Assembly: GCA_009731375.1 (NCBI GenBank)
Contig: BJOX01000009.1
Coordinates: forward strand, 1,792,785 to 1,826,003
Length of the DNA stretch: 33,219 nt
From: Paulinella micropora
Lineage: Eukaryota > Cercozoa > Imbricatea > Euglyphida
Direction of reading: 5' to 3'
Under the pieces are notes generated by a model. The model did not search any database and had not been told where the DNA came from. It saw nothing but the letters and a program-made list of their open reading frames with translations. A program made the translations under genes and the position numbers. This document shows, in pieces, positions 1 to 10,087 of the stretch. Position 1 is the stretch's first letter, and each line of letters opens with the position of its first letter.

Positions 1-42
<42 letters not shown>

Positions 43-72
43 GTTCTCTCTCTCCCTCCCTCCCTCCCTCCC

Positions 73-118
<46 letters not shown>

Positions 119-156
119 CCTCTCTCCCTCTCTCTCTCTCTGTTCCTCCCTCTCTC
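1..156. repeat. (TC)n microsatellite
   Basis: An almost pure CT/TC array with a short (CCTC) patch near 52-75. It runs into an AG-ended pyrimidine tract at 140-161, which resembles a 3' splice site. No coding signal is visible. Confidence 0.95.
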
Positions 157-161
157 CTCAG

Positions 162-185
162 GAACAGAAAGAGAAAGAGTTCTTC
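162..185 (+). pseudogene. Possible truncated exon-head copy
   Basis: A pyrimidine tract ending CTCAG is followed by GAACAGAAAGAGAAAGAG, then by TTTC repeats. The first 18 bases resemble the start of the candidate exon at 1611 (GAAGAGAAAGACAAAGAC) and share the same AG boundary. It could be a decayed copy of that exon's 5' end, like the better preserved head copies elsewhere. The match is short and purine-rich, so chance is possible. Confidence 0.3.
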
Positions 186-821
186 TTTCTTTCCTTTCTT
201 TCTTTCTTCCTTTCTTTCTTTTTTTTTCTCTTCTCTTCTCTTCTCTTCTCTTCTCTTCTTTTCTTTTCTTTTCTTTTCCTTCCTTTCTTTCTTTCTTTCC
301 TTCTTTCTTTCCTTCTTTCTTTTCTTTTTCTTTTCTTTTTTCTTTTCTTTTTCTTTTCTTTCTTTTCTTTTCTTTTCTTTTTTTTTCTTTTCTTCTTTTT
401 TCTTTTTTTATTTTCTTTTCTTTTCTTTTCTTTCTTGTCTTTTCTTTCTTTTCTTTCTTTTCTTTCTTGTCTTTTCTTTCTTTTCTTTCTTTTCTTTCTT
501 TTCTTTTCTTTTCTTTTCTTGTCTTTTCTTGTCTTTTCTTGACTTTGTTTTCTCTCTTTTCTTTCTTTTCTTTTCTTTTCTTTTCTTTCTTTTCTTTCTT
601 TTCTTTTCTTTTCTTTTCTTCTTTTCTTTCTTTTCTTTCTTTTCTTTCTTTTTCTTTCTTTTCTTTCTTTTCTTTTTCTTTTCTTTTTCTTTTCTTTTCT
701 TTTTCTTTTCTTTTTCCTTCTTTTCTTTCTTTTCTTTCTTTTCTCTTCTTTTCTTTTCTTTGTTTTTTTCTTTTCTTTCTTTATTTCTTTCTTTCTTTCT
801 TTCTTTCCTTCTTTCTTTCTT

Positions 822-898
<77 letters not shown>
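186..898. repeat. (TTTC)n/(TTTTC)n polypyrimidine tract ending in poly-T
   Basis: About 640 bases of TTTC, TTTTC and TTCTT units are followed by some 70 consecutive T up to a sequence gap. The strand is almost purine-free. The long Phe/Leu/Ser or Lys/Arg/Glu frames across it are low-complexity read-through and not genes. Confidence 0.95.
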
Positions 899-899
<1 letters not shown>

Positions 900-1274
900 N
901 NNNNNNNNNNNNNNNNNNNNNNNNNNNNNNNNNNNNNNNNNNNNNNNNNNNNNNNNNNNNNNNNNNNNNNNNNNNNNNNNNNNNNNNNNNNNNNNNNNNN
1001 NNNNNNNNNNNNNNNNNNNNNNNNNNNNNNNNNNNNNNNNNNNNNNNNNNNNNNNNNNNNNNNNNNNNNNNNNNNNNNNNNNNNNNNNNNNNNNNNNNNN
1101 NNNNNNNNNNNNNNNNNNNNNNNNNNNNNNNNNNNNNNNNNNNNNNNNNNNNNNNNNNNNNNNNNNNNNNNNNNNNNNNNNNNNNNNNNNNNNNNNNNNN
1201 NNNNNNNNNNNNNNNNNNNNNNNNNNNNNNNNNNNNNNNNNNNNNNNNNNNNNNNNNNNNNNNNNNNNNNNNNN
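900..1274. other. Sequence gap (375 N)
   Basis: Unresolved bases between a poly-T run and the coding-like island at 1275. The 5' part of that exon is probably inside the gap. Confidence 0.99.
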
Positions 1275-1383
1275 TCTGGACCAGTATTTTCATTGAACAT
1301 ACCGGCCCGTCTGGAAGTGTTGGAACTGCCCTTGCGGGGGTGTCATTAGAGCTTATCGTCAATTCTTCGTACTCCCCTCACGG
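1275..1383 (+). CDS. 3' part of an exon, unidentified protein
   Basis: This non-repetitive island starts at the gap edge. Only one + frame stays open across it; it contains SIFIEHTGPSGSVGTALAG followed by VSLELIVNSSYSPHG. Exon-like composition gives way to intron at CACGG|GTGAGA, a good donor, leaving two bases of a split codon. A TGA follows at once in the same frame, so the exon must end by here. An alternative donor at GGGG|GTGTCA (1340) would end it in phase 0. The product is not recognised. It may be the upstream part of the HEAT-like gene below or a neighbouring gene. Confidence 0.5.
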
Positions 1384-1438
1384 GTGAGACGATGGAGGCG
1401 CATGTGCAGAAATGCATCAGCCATTGACAGAGAAGCAC

Positions 1439-1512
1439 TATCATTATTATTATTATTATTATTATTATCATTATTATCATTATTATTATTATTATCATTA
1501 TTATCATTATTA

Positions 1513-1585
<73 letters not shown>

Positions 1586-1586
1586 C
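1439..1586. repeat. (TTA)n/(TCA)n trinucleotide repeat in a short intron
   Basis: ATT/ATC units fill most of the 227-base interval between the donor at 1384 and the acceptor at 1610. TTTTTTTATCTACGGCAG follows, a reasonable polypyrimidine tract and acceptor. Confidence 0.9.
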
Positions 1587-1610
1587 AATAATTTTTTTTA
1601 TCTACGGCAG

Positions 1611-1682
1611 GAAGAGAAAGACAAAGACCATCAAACAGAAGGTGGTGTACAATCGAACCAAACCCAGACAACAATGCCTCAG
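1611..1682 (+). CDS. Candidate 72-base internal exon
   Basis: Bounded by CGGCAG| and CCTCAG|GTGATA. The length is a multiple of three. Two frames are plausible: a hydrophilic one starting EEKDKDHQTEGGVQSNQTQT (phase 0), and a basic one with KTIKQKVVYNRTKPRQQCL that fits the phase-2 donor at 1383. I cannot choose. The last 16 bases and the start of the intron are repeated at 1774-1789, a tail copy. The real product is unknown. Confidence 0.5.
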
Positions 1683-1702
1683 GTGATATCTATGTATGTA
1701 TG

Positions 1703-1733
<31 letters not shown>

Positions 1734-2735
1734 CATACATACATAAATACATACATACATACATACATACATAGACAGCAATGCCTCAGGTGATATCTAT
1801 GTATGTATGTATGTATGTATGTATGTATGTATGTATGAATGCACGTATGTATGTATGTATGTATGTATGTATGTATGTATGTATGTATGTATGTATGTAT
1901 GTATGTATGTATGTATGTATGTACGTACGTACGTACGTATGCATGTATGTATGTATACATGTACGTACGTACGTACGTACGTACGTACGTACGTACGTAT
2001 GTATGTATGTATGTATGTATGTATGTATGTATGTATGTATGTATGTATGCATGCTTGTATGTGCGTATGCTAGGAACAGAACAGACAACAACCTCAATTG
2101 ATGTATGTATGTATGCATGTATGTATGTATGTATGTATGTATGTATGTATGTATGTATACATGTACGTACGTACGTACGTACGTATGTATGCATGCATGT
2201 ACGTACGTATGTATGTATGTATGTATGTATGTATGTATGTATGTTCGTATGTTAGGAACAGAACAGACAACAACCTCAGCCGATGTATGTATGTATGTCT
2301 GTATGTATGTATGTATGTATGTATGTATGTATGTATGTATGCATGTATGTACGTACGTACGTACGTATGCATGTATGTATGTATACATGTACGTACGTAC
2401 GTACGTACGTACGTACGTATGTATGTATGTATGTATGTATGTATGTATGTATGTATGTATCTATGTATGTATGTATGTATATGCCTATGTTAGGAACAGA
2501 ACAGACAGCAACCTCAGCCGATGTATGTATGTATGTATGTATGTATGTATGTATGTATGTATGTATGTATGTATGTATGTATGTATGTTAGGAACAGAAC
2601 AGACAACAATCTCAGCCGATGTATGTATGTATGTATGTATGTATGTGTATGTATGTATGTATGTATGCATGTGTGTATGTATGCATGTATATATCTATGT
2701 GTCTATGTTTGTATCTGTGTGTATGTATGTATGTT
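1683..2735. repeat. (GTAT)n intron array with exon fragments
   Basis: It starts as GTAT repeats, turns at about 1702 into CATA repeats (the reverse complement) until 1770, and returns to GTAT after 1800. Stretches of ACGT/CGTA repeats occur at 1920-2000, 2162-2212 and 2349-2420. Embedded are the tail copy at 1774-1789 and four head copies of the 2738 exon. Met-Tyr-Val-Cys or His-Thr-Tyr-Ile frames through it are read-through. Confidence 0.9.
2074..2619 (+). pseudogene. Four truncated head copies of the 2738 exon
   Basis: Copies start at 2074, 2256, 2494 and 2592. Each is preceded by TAG or TTAG and begins GAACAGAACAGACARCAA, then breaks into GTAT repeats after about 27 bases. The last three share the ending CTCAGCCGATG. 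They align with the first 28 bases of the exon at 2738. They keep the acceptor AG but have no donor, and all lie upstream of the complete copy. Confidence 0.6.
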
Positions 2736-2737
2736 AG

Positions 2738-2821
2738 GAAGAGACTAAGCAAAAAACAACATCAGCTACTCTTCAGCAGCATACATTGCACAACGAGAAT
2801 GAGGTTGAAATTTATGTGTAG
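2738..2821 (+). CDS. Candidate exon, possibly terminal
   Basis: It follows GTATGTTAG| and is non-repetitive. In phase 0 it encodes 27 residues beginning EETKQKTTSATLQQHTLHNE and stops at TAG 2819-2821, which would make it the last exon of an upstream gene. In the frame expected from the donor at 1383 it reads RKRLSKKQHQLLFSSIH and stays open to a strong GCT|GTGAGAG donor at 2828. The choice decides whether 1275-2821 belongs to the HEAT-like gene. A poly-G run and a gap follow. Confidence 0.45.
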   Translation, partial: EETKQKTTSATLQQHTLHNENEVEIYV

Positions 2822-2836
2822 CTGTGAGAGAGAAAG

Positions 2837-2906
2837 GGGCGGGGGGGGGGGGGGGGGGTTTGAAAAATTNNNNNNNNNNGGGGGGGGGGGGGGGGGGGGG
2901 GGGGGT
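2837..2906. repeat. Poly-G runs around a 10-N gap (2870-2879)
   Basis: About 18 G precede the gap and about 26 follow it. The fixed 10-N gap beside G homopolymers suggests a collapsed or sequencing-refractory tract, so the local distance is unreliable. Confidence 0.9.
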
Positions 2907-2907
2907 G

Positions 2908-3097
2908 TTTGCAAAATTTGTCGCGTTTTGCCATCAAGCGGGAATTTATTTTCGCGCAAATATGGCCGCAGTTAGCGGATAGTGATATGGTCCATTTGCG
3001 GGCAACTATTAAGATGTTGTATGATTGTGTTGTCAGGTTAATCCTTTCACTCCTGAAGATTATAAATACTACCTCCACCCACGCATGTCGCGCGTAG
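2908..3097 (+). pseudogene. Frameshifted duplicate of the 3098 exon
   Basis: It is nearly identical to 3111-3290, with a handful of substitutions and an offset of 203 bases. At 3031-3035 it reads GTTGTCAGG where the downstream copy has GTTGACAAGG. This one-base loss shifts the frame inside the segment [10 protein letters not shown]. Without the loss the offset would be 204, a multiple of three. The duplication is recent and head-to-tail, with its junction inside the exon after the YYLH codons. Confidence 0.65.
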
Positions 3098-3315
3098 AAA
3101 AAAAAAACTTGTTGCAAAATTTGTCGCGTTTTGCCATCAAGCGGCAATTTATTTTCGCGCAAATATGGCCGCAGTTAGCGGATAGTGATATGGTCAATAT
3201 GCGGGCAACTATTAAGATGTTGTATGATTGTGTTGACAAGGTTAATCCGTTTACTGCTGAAGATTATAAGTACTACCTACATGCACCAAAGACAAGACCC
3301 CCCCTCGAGGCCGAG
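3098..3315 (+). CDS. Exon, helical protein, start of the phase-consistent chain
   Basis: Open frame containing [40 protein letters not shown] and [20 protein letters not shown]. Alternating hydrophobic helices are compatible with an alpha-solenoid repeat. The proposed acceptor is CGCGTAG|AAAA and is uncertain because the copy upstream lacks it. The donor is GAGGCCGAG|GTATCT, phase 0, supported by eight repeats of this exact boundary downstream. Phase 0 fits the next exon at 8230. Family not recognised. Confidence 0.6.
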
Positions 3316-3324
3316 GTATCTATA

Positions 3325-3374
<50 letters not shown>

Positions 3375-3411
3375 CACGCACCAAAGACGAGACCCCCACT
3401 TGAGGCCGAGG

Positions 3412-3456
<45 letters not shown>

Positions 3457-3513
3457 GTCTATCTATCTATCTATCTATCTGTCTGTCTATCTATGTATTT
3501 ATCTATATCACTC

Positions 3514-3576
<63 letters not shown>

Positions 3577-3599
3577 CTGTATCTCTGTATCTATCTATA

Positions 3600-3650
<51 letters not shown>

Positions 3651-3667
3651 ATATCTATCTATCTATA

Positions 3668-3717
<50 letters not shown>

Positions 3718-3758
3718 CCTACACGCACCAAAGCCGAGACCCCCACTCGAGGCCGAGG

Positions 3759-3821
<63 letters not shown>

Positions 3822-3897
3822 ATATCTATCTATCTCTCTATCTATCTATCTACCTACCTACACGCACCAAAGACGAGACCCCGACTCGAGGCCGAGG

Positions 3898-3960
<63 letters not shown>

Positions 3961-3983
3961 TTATCTATCTATCTATATATCTC

Positions 3984-4040
<57 letters not shown>

Positions 4041-4047
4041 ATGTCTG

Positions 4048-4099
<52 letters not shown>

Positions 4100-4150
4100 C
4101 CTACACGCACCAAAGACGAGACCCCCACTCGAGGCCGAGGTATCTATCTG

Positions 4151-4193
<43 letters not shown>

Positions 4194-4253
4194 CTCTCTC
4201 TATCTATCTACACCTACACGCACCAAAGACGAGACCCCCACTCGAGGCCGAGG

Positions 4254-4300
<47 letters not shown>

Positions 4301-4301
4301 A

Positions 4302-4362
<61 letters not shown>

Positions 4363-4387
4363 GTCTATCTATCTATCTGTCCATCTG

Positions 4388-4436
<49 letters not shown>

Positions 4437-4507
4437 TTATCTGTCTATCTGTCAATCTATCTATCTATCTCTCTATCTATCTATCTATCTCTCTATCTAT
4501 CTCTCTC

Positions 4508-4563
<56 letters not shown>

Positions 4564-4604
4564 CCTACACGCACCAAAGACAAGACCCACTCGAGGCCGA
4601 GGTG

Positions 4605-4653
<49 letters not shown>

Positions 4654-4745
4654 TTATCTATCTATCCATCTATCTATTTATCTATCTATCTATCTATCTA
4701 TCTACCTACACGCACCAAAGACGAGACCCCCACTCGAGGCGGAGG

Positions 4746-4780
<35 letters not shown>

Positions 4781-4781
4781 A

Positions 4782-4826
<45 letters not shown>

Positions 4827-4906
4827 CTCTATCTATTCACCTGCACGCACCAAAGACGAGACCCCCACTCGAGGCCGAGGTATCTATCTATCTATCTATC
4901 TATCTG

Positions 4907-4949
<43 letters not shown>

Positions 4950-4950
4950 A
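3316..4950. repeat. (TATC)n intron array with eight exon-tail copies
   Basis: The tetranucleotide array begins directly at the donor. It is interrupted every 100-360 bases by a 35-45 base copy of the preceding exon's 3' end. CTGT, CTCT and TATT variants are scattered through it. Confidence 0.95.
3372..4879 (+). pseudogene. Eight tail copies of the 3098-3315 exon, each with a donor
   Basis: Copies end at 3410, 3757, 3896, 4139, 4252, 4601, 4744 and 4879. Each reads ACGCACCAAAGACGAGACCC with minor changes, then ACTCGAGGCCGAG|GT. Seven continue GTATCT and one GTGTCT. The sense frame still reads [13 protein letters not shown] in most. None has an acceptor or the upstream two thirds of the exon. 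All eight keep GT at the boundary. Confidence 0.85.
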
Positions 4951-4989
4951 TTCGTATATCTTTTCTATCTGTCCATTTCGCGTGTGTTT

Positions 4990-4991
4990 GC

Positions 4992-5036
<45 letters not shown>

Positions 5037-5061
5037 CATACATTATATACATATATATATG

Positions 5062-5102
<41 letters not shown>

Positions 5103-5112
5103 ATATATATAT
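4990..5112. repeat. (TA)n with TATG interruptions
   Basis: Dinucleotide AT array linking the TATC intron array to the TATGTAATG array. No coding content. Confidence 0.9.
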
Positions 5113-7125
5113 GATGTATGTCATGTATGTAATGTATGTAATGTATGTCATATATGTCATGTATGTCATGTATATCATGTATGCAATGTACGTAATTCAC
5201 GTTATGTGTATGTATTTATGTATGTATGTATGTATGTATGTATGTATGTATGTATGTATGTATGTATTAATGTATGTATGTATGTGTGTAATGTGTGTAA
5301 TGTGTGTAATGTATGTAATGTATATAATGTATGTAATGTATGTAATGCATGTAATGTATGTAATTCATATAATTCACGTCATGTAATGTATGTGATGTAT
5401 GTATGTAATGTATGTAATGTATGAAATGTATGAAATGTATGTATGTAATGTATGTAATGTATGTAATGTCGGTAATGTATGTAATGCATGTAATGTATGT
5501 AATGCATATAATTCACGTCATGTAATGTATGTGATGTATGTATGTAATGTATGTAATGTATGAAAGGTATGTAATGTATGTATGTATGTATGTAATGTAT
5601 GTAATGTATGTAATGTATGTAATGTATGTATGTATGTATGTATGTATGTAATGTATGCAATGTATGTAATGTATGTAATGTGTATAATTCATGTCATGTA
5701 TTGTATGTAATGTATGCATGTAATGTATATAATGTATGTAGTATATGTAATATATGTAATGTATGTAATGTTTGTAAAGTGTTATGTATGTAATATATGT
5801 AATGTATGTAATGTATGTAATGTATGTAATGTATATAATGTATGTAATGTATGTCATGTATGTAATGTATGTAATGTATGTAATGTATGTAATGTATATA
5901 ATGTATGTAATGTATGTAATGTACGTAATGTATATAATGTATGTAATGTATGCAATATATGTCATGTATATGATGCACGTCATGTAATACATGTAATGTA
6001 TGTAATGTATGTAATGTATATAATGTATGTAATGTACGTAATGTGTAATGTATGTAATATATGTAATGTATGTAATGTATGTAATGTATGTAATGTATGT
6101 AATCTATGTAATGTATGTAATGTATGTAATGTTATGTATGTAATATATGTAATGTATGTAATGTATGTAATGTATATAATGTATGTAATGTATATAATGT
6201 ATGTAATGTACGTAATGTGTAATGTATGTAATATATGTAATGTATGTAATGTATATAATGTATGTAATGTATATAATGTATGTAATCTATGTAATGTATG
6301 TAATGTATGTAATGTTATGTATGTAGTATATGTAATGTATGTAATGTATGCAATGTATGTAATGTATATAATGTATATAATGTATGTAGTGTATGTATTG
6401 TATATAATGTATGTAATGTATGTAAGGTATGTAATGTATGTAATGTATGTAATGCACGTCATGTAATATATGTAATGTATGTAATGTATGTAATGTATAT
6501 AATGTATGTAATCTATGTAATCTATGAAATGTATGTAATGTGTTATGTATGTAATATATGTAATGTATGTAATGTATGTAATGTATGTAATGTATAATGT
6601 ACGTAATGTATTAATTTATGTAATGTATGTAATGTATGTAATGTATGTATTGTATGTAATGTATATAATGTATGTAATGTAAGGTGTGTAATATATATAA
6701 TGCACGTCATGTAATGTATGTAATGTATGTAATGTATATAATGTATGTAATCTTTGTAGTCTATGTAATGTATGTAATGTGTCATGTATGTAATGTATGT
6801 AATGTATGTAATATATGTAATGTATGTAATATATGTAATGTATGTAATGTATGTAATGTATATAATGTATGTAATCTATGTAATGTATGTAATGTATGTA
6901 ATGTGTAATGTATGTAATATATGTAATATATGTAATGTATGTAATGTATGTAATGTATATAATGTATATAATGCATGTAATCTATGTAATGTATGTAATG
7001 TATGTAATGTATATAATGTATGTAATGTATGTAATATAGGTCATGTATATCATGCACGTCATGTAATGTATGTAATGTATGTAATATATGTAATATATGT
7101 AATGTATGTAATGTATTTAATGTGC
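5113..7125. repeat. 2-kb (TATGTAATG)n array with higher-order structure
   Basis: Mostly the nonamer TATGTAATG with TATATAATG and pure GTAT variants. A longer variant close to GCACGTCATGTAATGTATG recurs near 5374, 5513, 5691, 5972, 6453, 6703 and 7048, so longer blocks have been duplicated. Single-base drop-outs (AATGTTATG, AATGTGTAATG) recur as well. The island at 7126-7180 (CCTACAGATCTTGTGTG) is not clearly a gene. Confidence 0.9.
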
Positions 7126-7180
7126 CTACAGATCTTGTGTGTATAATGTTTATAATATATGTCGTGTTATGTCTTTTTGT

Positions 7181-8220
7181 GTCGTTGTATCTATATCTAT
7201 ATCTATATCTACATCTACATCTACATCTATATCTATATCTATATCTACATCTATATCTATATCTATATCTATATCTATGTCTATATCTATATCTTCCTAA
7301 CACAGGCAAAAGTACGCACACTGTTTCTCAATTATCATTGTGAAGGAAAAATTATCTATATCTATATCTATATCTATATCTATATCTATATCTATATCTA
7401 TATCTATATATAGCTATATCTATATCTATATCTATATATAGCTATATCTATATCTATATCTACATCTATATCTACATCTACATCTATATCTGTATCTACA
7501 TCTACATCTATATCTATATCTATATCTATATTTTCCTAACACAGGCAAAAGTACACACGCTGTTTCTCAACTATCATCGTAAAGCGCAAATTATCAATAT
7601 CTATATCTATATCTATATCTGTATCTGTATCTATATCTATATCTATATCTATATCTACATCTACATCTACATCTACATCTACATCTATATCTATATCTAT
7701 ATCTACATCTACATCTATATCTATATCTATATCTATATTTTCCTAACGCAGGCAAAAGTACACACGCTGTTTCTCAATTATCATCGTAAAGGACAAATTA
7801 TCTATATCTACATCTATATCTATATCTATATCTATATCTATATCTATATCTGTATCTGTATCTATCTATATCTATATCTATATCTATATCTATATCTATA
7901 TCTACATCTACATCTACATCTACATCTACATCTACATCTACATCTATATCTATATCTATATCTATATCTACATCTACATCTATATCTATATCTATATCTA
8001 TATCTTCCTAACGCAGGCAAAAGTACACACGCTGTTTCTCAACTATCATCGTAAAGGACAAATTATCTATATCTATATCTATATCTATATCTGTATCTAT
8101 ATCTATATCTATATCTACGTCTACATCTGCATCTGCATCTACATCTACATCTACATCTACATCTATATCTATATCTACATCTACATCTATATCTATATCT
8201 ATATCTATATCTATATTTTC
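7181..8220. repeat. (TATATC)n/(TACATC)n hexanucleotide array with head copies
   Basis: Hexamers CTATAT, CTACAT, CTGTAT and CTGCAT are interrupted four times by about 55 bases of the 8230 exon head plus its acceptor. Distances between successive heads are 237, 207, 265 and 213 bases. Confidence 0.9.
7308..8065 (+). pseudogene. Four head copies of the 8230 exon
   Basis: Starts are at 7308, 7545, 7752 and 8017. Each is preceded by TTCCTAACACAG or TTCCTAACGCAG. They encode [11 protein letters not shown] plus a few residues and then break into ATATCT repeats at GGACAAATTATC. They carry acceptors but no donor. The complete version lies downstream of all four. Confidence 0.85.
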
Positions 8221-8229
8221 CTAACGCAG

Positions 8230-8289
8230 GCAAAGGTACACACGCTGTTTCTCAACTATCATCGTAAAGGACAACAACTCACAAAACAG
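8230..8289 (+). CDS. 60-base exon, [14 protein letters not shown]
   Basis: It follows TTTTCCTAACGCAG| and ends AAACAG|GTCACG. Phase 0 at both ends, 20 codons: [20 protein letters not shown]. Reading on would meet TAG at 8299-8301. It is the only complete member of a five-copy cluster, which supports the boundaries. It fits phase 0 from 3315 and phase 0 into 9992. Function unknown; it probably belongs to the helical protein. Confidence 0.65.
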
Positions 8290-8368
8290 GTCACGCAACA
8301 TTAGCAATAATATGAGAAGCTCCCATTTTTTAAGCAATGAACTATGACTTCAAGCGCTTCGATCTCAG

Positions 8369-8503
8369 TCAATATTTGCATCTACAACCTGTGTTACGGC
8401 TCATCAGAAGGCTCTTGATGAGAGCTTTCAAACGGGCCACTACACACACCCTCAAGATCAGAACCGGCTGAGAACGAAGAGTTTGAAATCATTGCTCATT
8501 GTG
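8369..8503 (+). CDS. Optional in-phase exon in a microsatellite-free intron segment
   Basis: An open frame runs from 8348 to the TGA at 8606 with no start codon. Inside it, GATCTCAG| (8368) and GTG|GTGAAG (8503) would give a 135-base exon, phase 0 at both ends. It would encode SIFASTTCVTAHQKALDE, SFQTGHYTHPQDQNRL and RTKSLKSLLIV. This would fit between the exons at 8230 and 9992 without changing phase. No duplicate copies support it, and an intron of 79 bases would be unusually short here. Confidence 0.35.
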
Positions 8504-8548
8504 GTGAAGGACAAGAAACTTATCATATTGCATTATGCGGTTAGCCTC

Positions 8549-8607
8549 AAATTTGACGTGTTTTGCGGGCGAGCCGTGCCGGCTAGCCTCACATCTGACG
8601 TGTTTTG
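8549..8607 (+). repeat. Short dispersed repeat A, direct double copy
   Basis: Contains CAAATTTGACGTGTTTTGCG, a GC-rich part (GCGAGCCGTGCCGGCTAGC), then a second partial unit CACATCTGACGTGTTTTG. The same motif occurs at 9028 and, reversed, at 13119-13196 with the same flank ATTATGCGGYTAGCC. It is a dispersed family of unknown type and not an exon copy. Confidence 0.65.
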
Positions 8608-8870
8608 ATATAGATATGGATGTAGATGTAGATGTAGATGTAGATGCAGATGCAGATGTAGATGTAGATGTAGATGTAGATGTAGATATAGATGTAGATA
8701 TAAATATAGATGTAGGTATGTATGTACGTATGTATGTATGTATGTATGTATGTATGTATGTATGTCTGTATGTCTGTATGTATGTATGTATGTATGTATG
8801 TATGTATGCATGTATGTATATGTGTGTATGTATTAATGTATGTCTCTATGTCATGTATGTTATATATTTA
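8608..8870. repeat. (GATGTA)n then (GTAT)n
   Basis: The hexamer stretch to 8712 is the reverse complement of the array at 7181-8220. It includes the rare variant with two consecutive GCA-type hexamers, also seen at 8126-8140. GTAT repeats follow. The 8870-9025 stretch has CATG-rich irregular repeats and no coding signal. Confidence 0.85.
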
Positions 8871-9027
8871 CGTAGGCCCCCTGTTAAGTAAGTGTCTGTC
8901 GTTTCTGATGATATGTTGCATACATGTTTGCATGCATGCATAAAGGAATGTATGAAGATATGCATGTTTGCATGCATATATCTACGTACGTATGTACATT
9001 ATGTATCTTATATGTTTATGTATGCGG

Positions 9028-9072
9028 CGCGCCAAATTTGACGTGTTTTGCGGGCTCGCCGGCCCGGCATCC
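9028..9072 (+). repeat. Short dispersed repeat A, partial copy
   Basis: CAAATTTGACGTGTTTTGCG followed by GGCTCGCCGGCCCGGC. It matches the 8549 and 13119 copies and ends directly at a TA array. Confidence 0.65.
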
Positions 9073-9075
9073 ACA

Positions 9076-9077
9076 TT

Positions 9078-9129
<52 letters not shown>

Positions 9130-9310
9130 TGCATAGGACTGGATTAATGTTCTTAAGGCATCTAATCCCGAACATACATACATACATACATACATACATA
9201 CATACAACCATGCATACATACATATATATACATGCTTAGGACTGGATTTAAAAAAAAAAAAGAAAAAAAAAAAAAAAATCTTACATACATACATACATAC
9301 ATACATACAC

Positions 9311-9346
<36 letters not shown>

Positions 9347-9567
9347 TTCAAGGCGTCTAATATGGAAGATGGACAATCTCACATACATACATAAATACAT
9401 ACAAACAAATGTATATATATATATATATGTATATGTATATGTATATGTATAATATTATATATATATATATAAACATATATATATATATACATATATATAT
9501 ACATATATATGTATATATACGTACATGCATAGGACTGGATTAATGTTATCAAGGCATCTAATCCGGA

Positions 9568-9614
<47 letters not shown>

Positions 9615-9672
9615 TAGGACTGGATTAATGTAATCAAGGCATCTAATCCGGAAGATGGACAACCTTGTTTGT

Positions 9673-9713
<41 letters not shown>

Positions 9714-9990
9714 AAATATATATATATAATAATATTATATATATATATATATAATATATATATATATATACATGCATAGGACTGATTAATGTTATCAAGA
9801 CATCTAATCCGGAACATACATACATACAACGTACATACATACGTACAAACATGCATACATACATATATATACATGCATAGGACTGGATTAATGTTATCAA
9901 GACATCTAATCCGGAACATACATGCATACATACATACATACATACAAACATACATACAAACATGCATAAATACATATATATACATGCATA
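9076..9990. repeat. (TA)n and (CATA)n intron array with head copies
   Basis: Alternating TA dinucleotide and CATA tetranucleotide blocks. An A-rich run at 9250-9279 sits in one copy. Seven truncated copies of the 9992 exon are embedded. Confidence 0.9.
9137..9919 (+). pseudogene. Seven head copies of the 9992 exon
   Basis: Starts are near 9137, 9240, 9349 (lacking the acceptor and first bases), 9533, 9618, 9780 and 9881. Six carry CATAG or CTTAG then GACTGGATTAATGT; the 9780 copy lacks one base. They break off after GGCATCTAATCCGGAAGAT or a few codons later. The 9240 copy stops after 10 bases in poly-A. None has a donor. Confidence 0.85.
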
Positions 9991-9991
9991 G

Positions 9992-10087
9992 GACTGGATT
10001 AATGTGATCAAGGCATCTAATCCAGAAGATGGACAACCTTGTTTGTTGGCCTATACATTAGCTGTCTTGTTCAGCTTTTTTCTACCG
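9992..10087 (+). CDS. 96-base exon, helical repeat segment
   Basis: TGCATAG| acceptor and CTACCG|GTATAT donor, phase 0 at both ends, 32 codons. It reads [20 protein letters not shown] then [13 protein letters not shown] hydrophilic turn (SNPEDGQP) leads into a strongly hydrophobic helix, as in alpha-solenoid repeats, though a buried or membrane helix cannot be excluded. It is the only copy with both ends intact, with heads on the 5' side and tails on the 3' side. Confidence 0.7.

Noticed and set aside
158-1300. Lys/Arg/Glu-rich minus-strand protein
   Set aside because: Reverse complement of TTTC repeats, crossing a 375-N gap.
3316-4950. CRISPR array (regular repeats with unique spacers)
   Set aside because: The 40-base repeats are copies of an exon end, and the 'spacers' are TATC microsatellite of variable length. 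No cas genes and a eukaryotic context.
3025-5424. A single 799-codon + strand open frame
   Set aside because: Only the first part (3098-3315) is coding-like. The rest is TATC and GTAT read-through as YLSI/MYVC repeats. TATC has no in-frame stop in any phase, so length means nothing here.
7181-8220. Telomere repeat array
   Set aside because: The hexamer is TATATC/TACATC, not TTAGGG, TTTAGGG or a related G-rich motif, and it lies inside a gene.
9992-10087. Importin-9-like or other named karyopherin identity
   Set aside because: The order of helices and the VRVAA motif are suggestive, but no family-specific signature is visible. A profile search is needed before naming.
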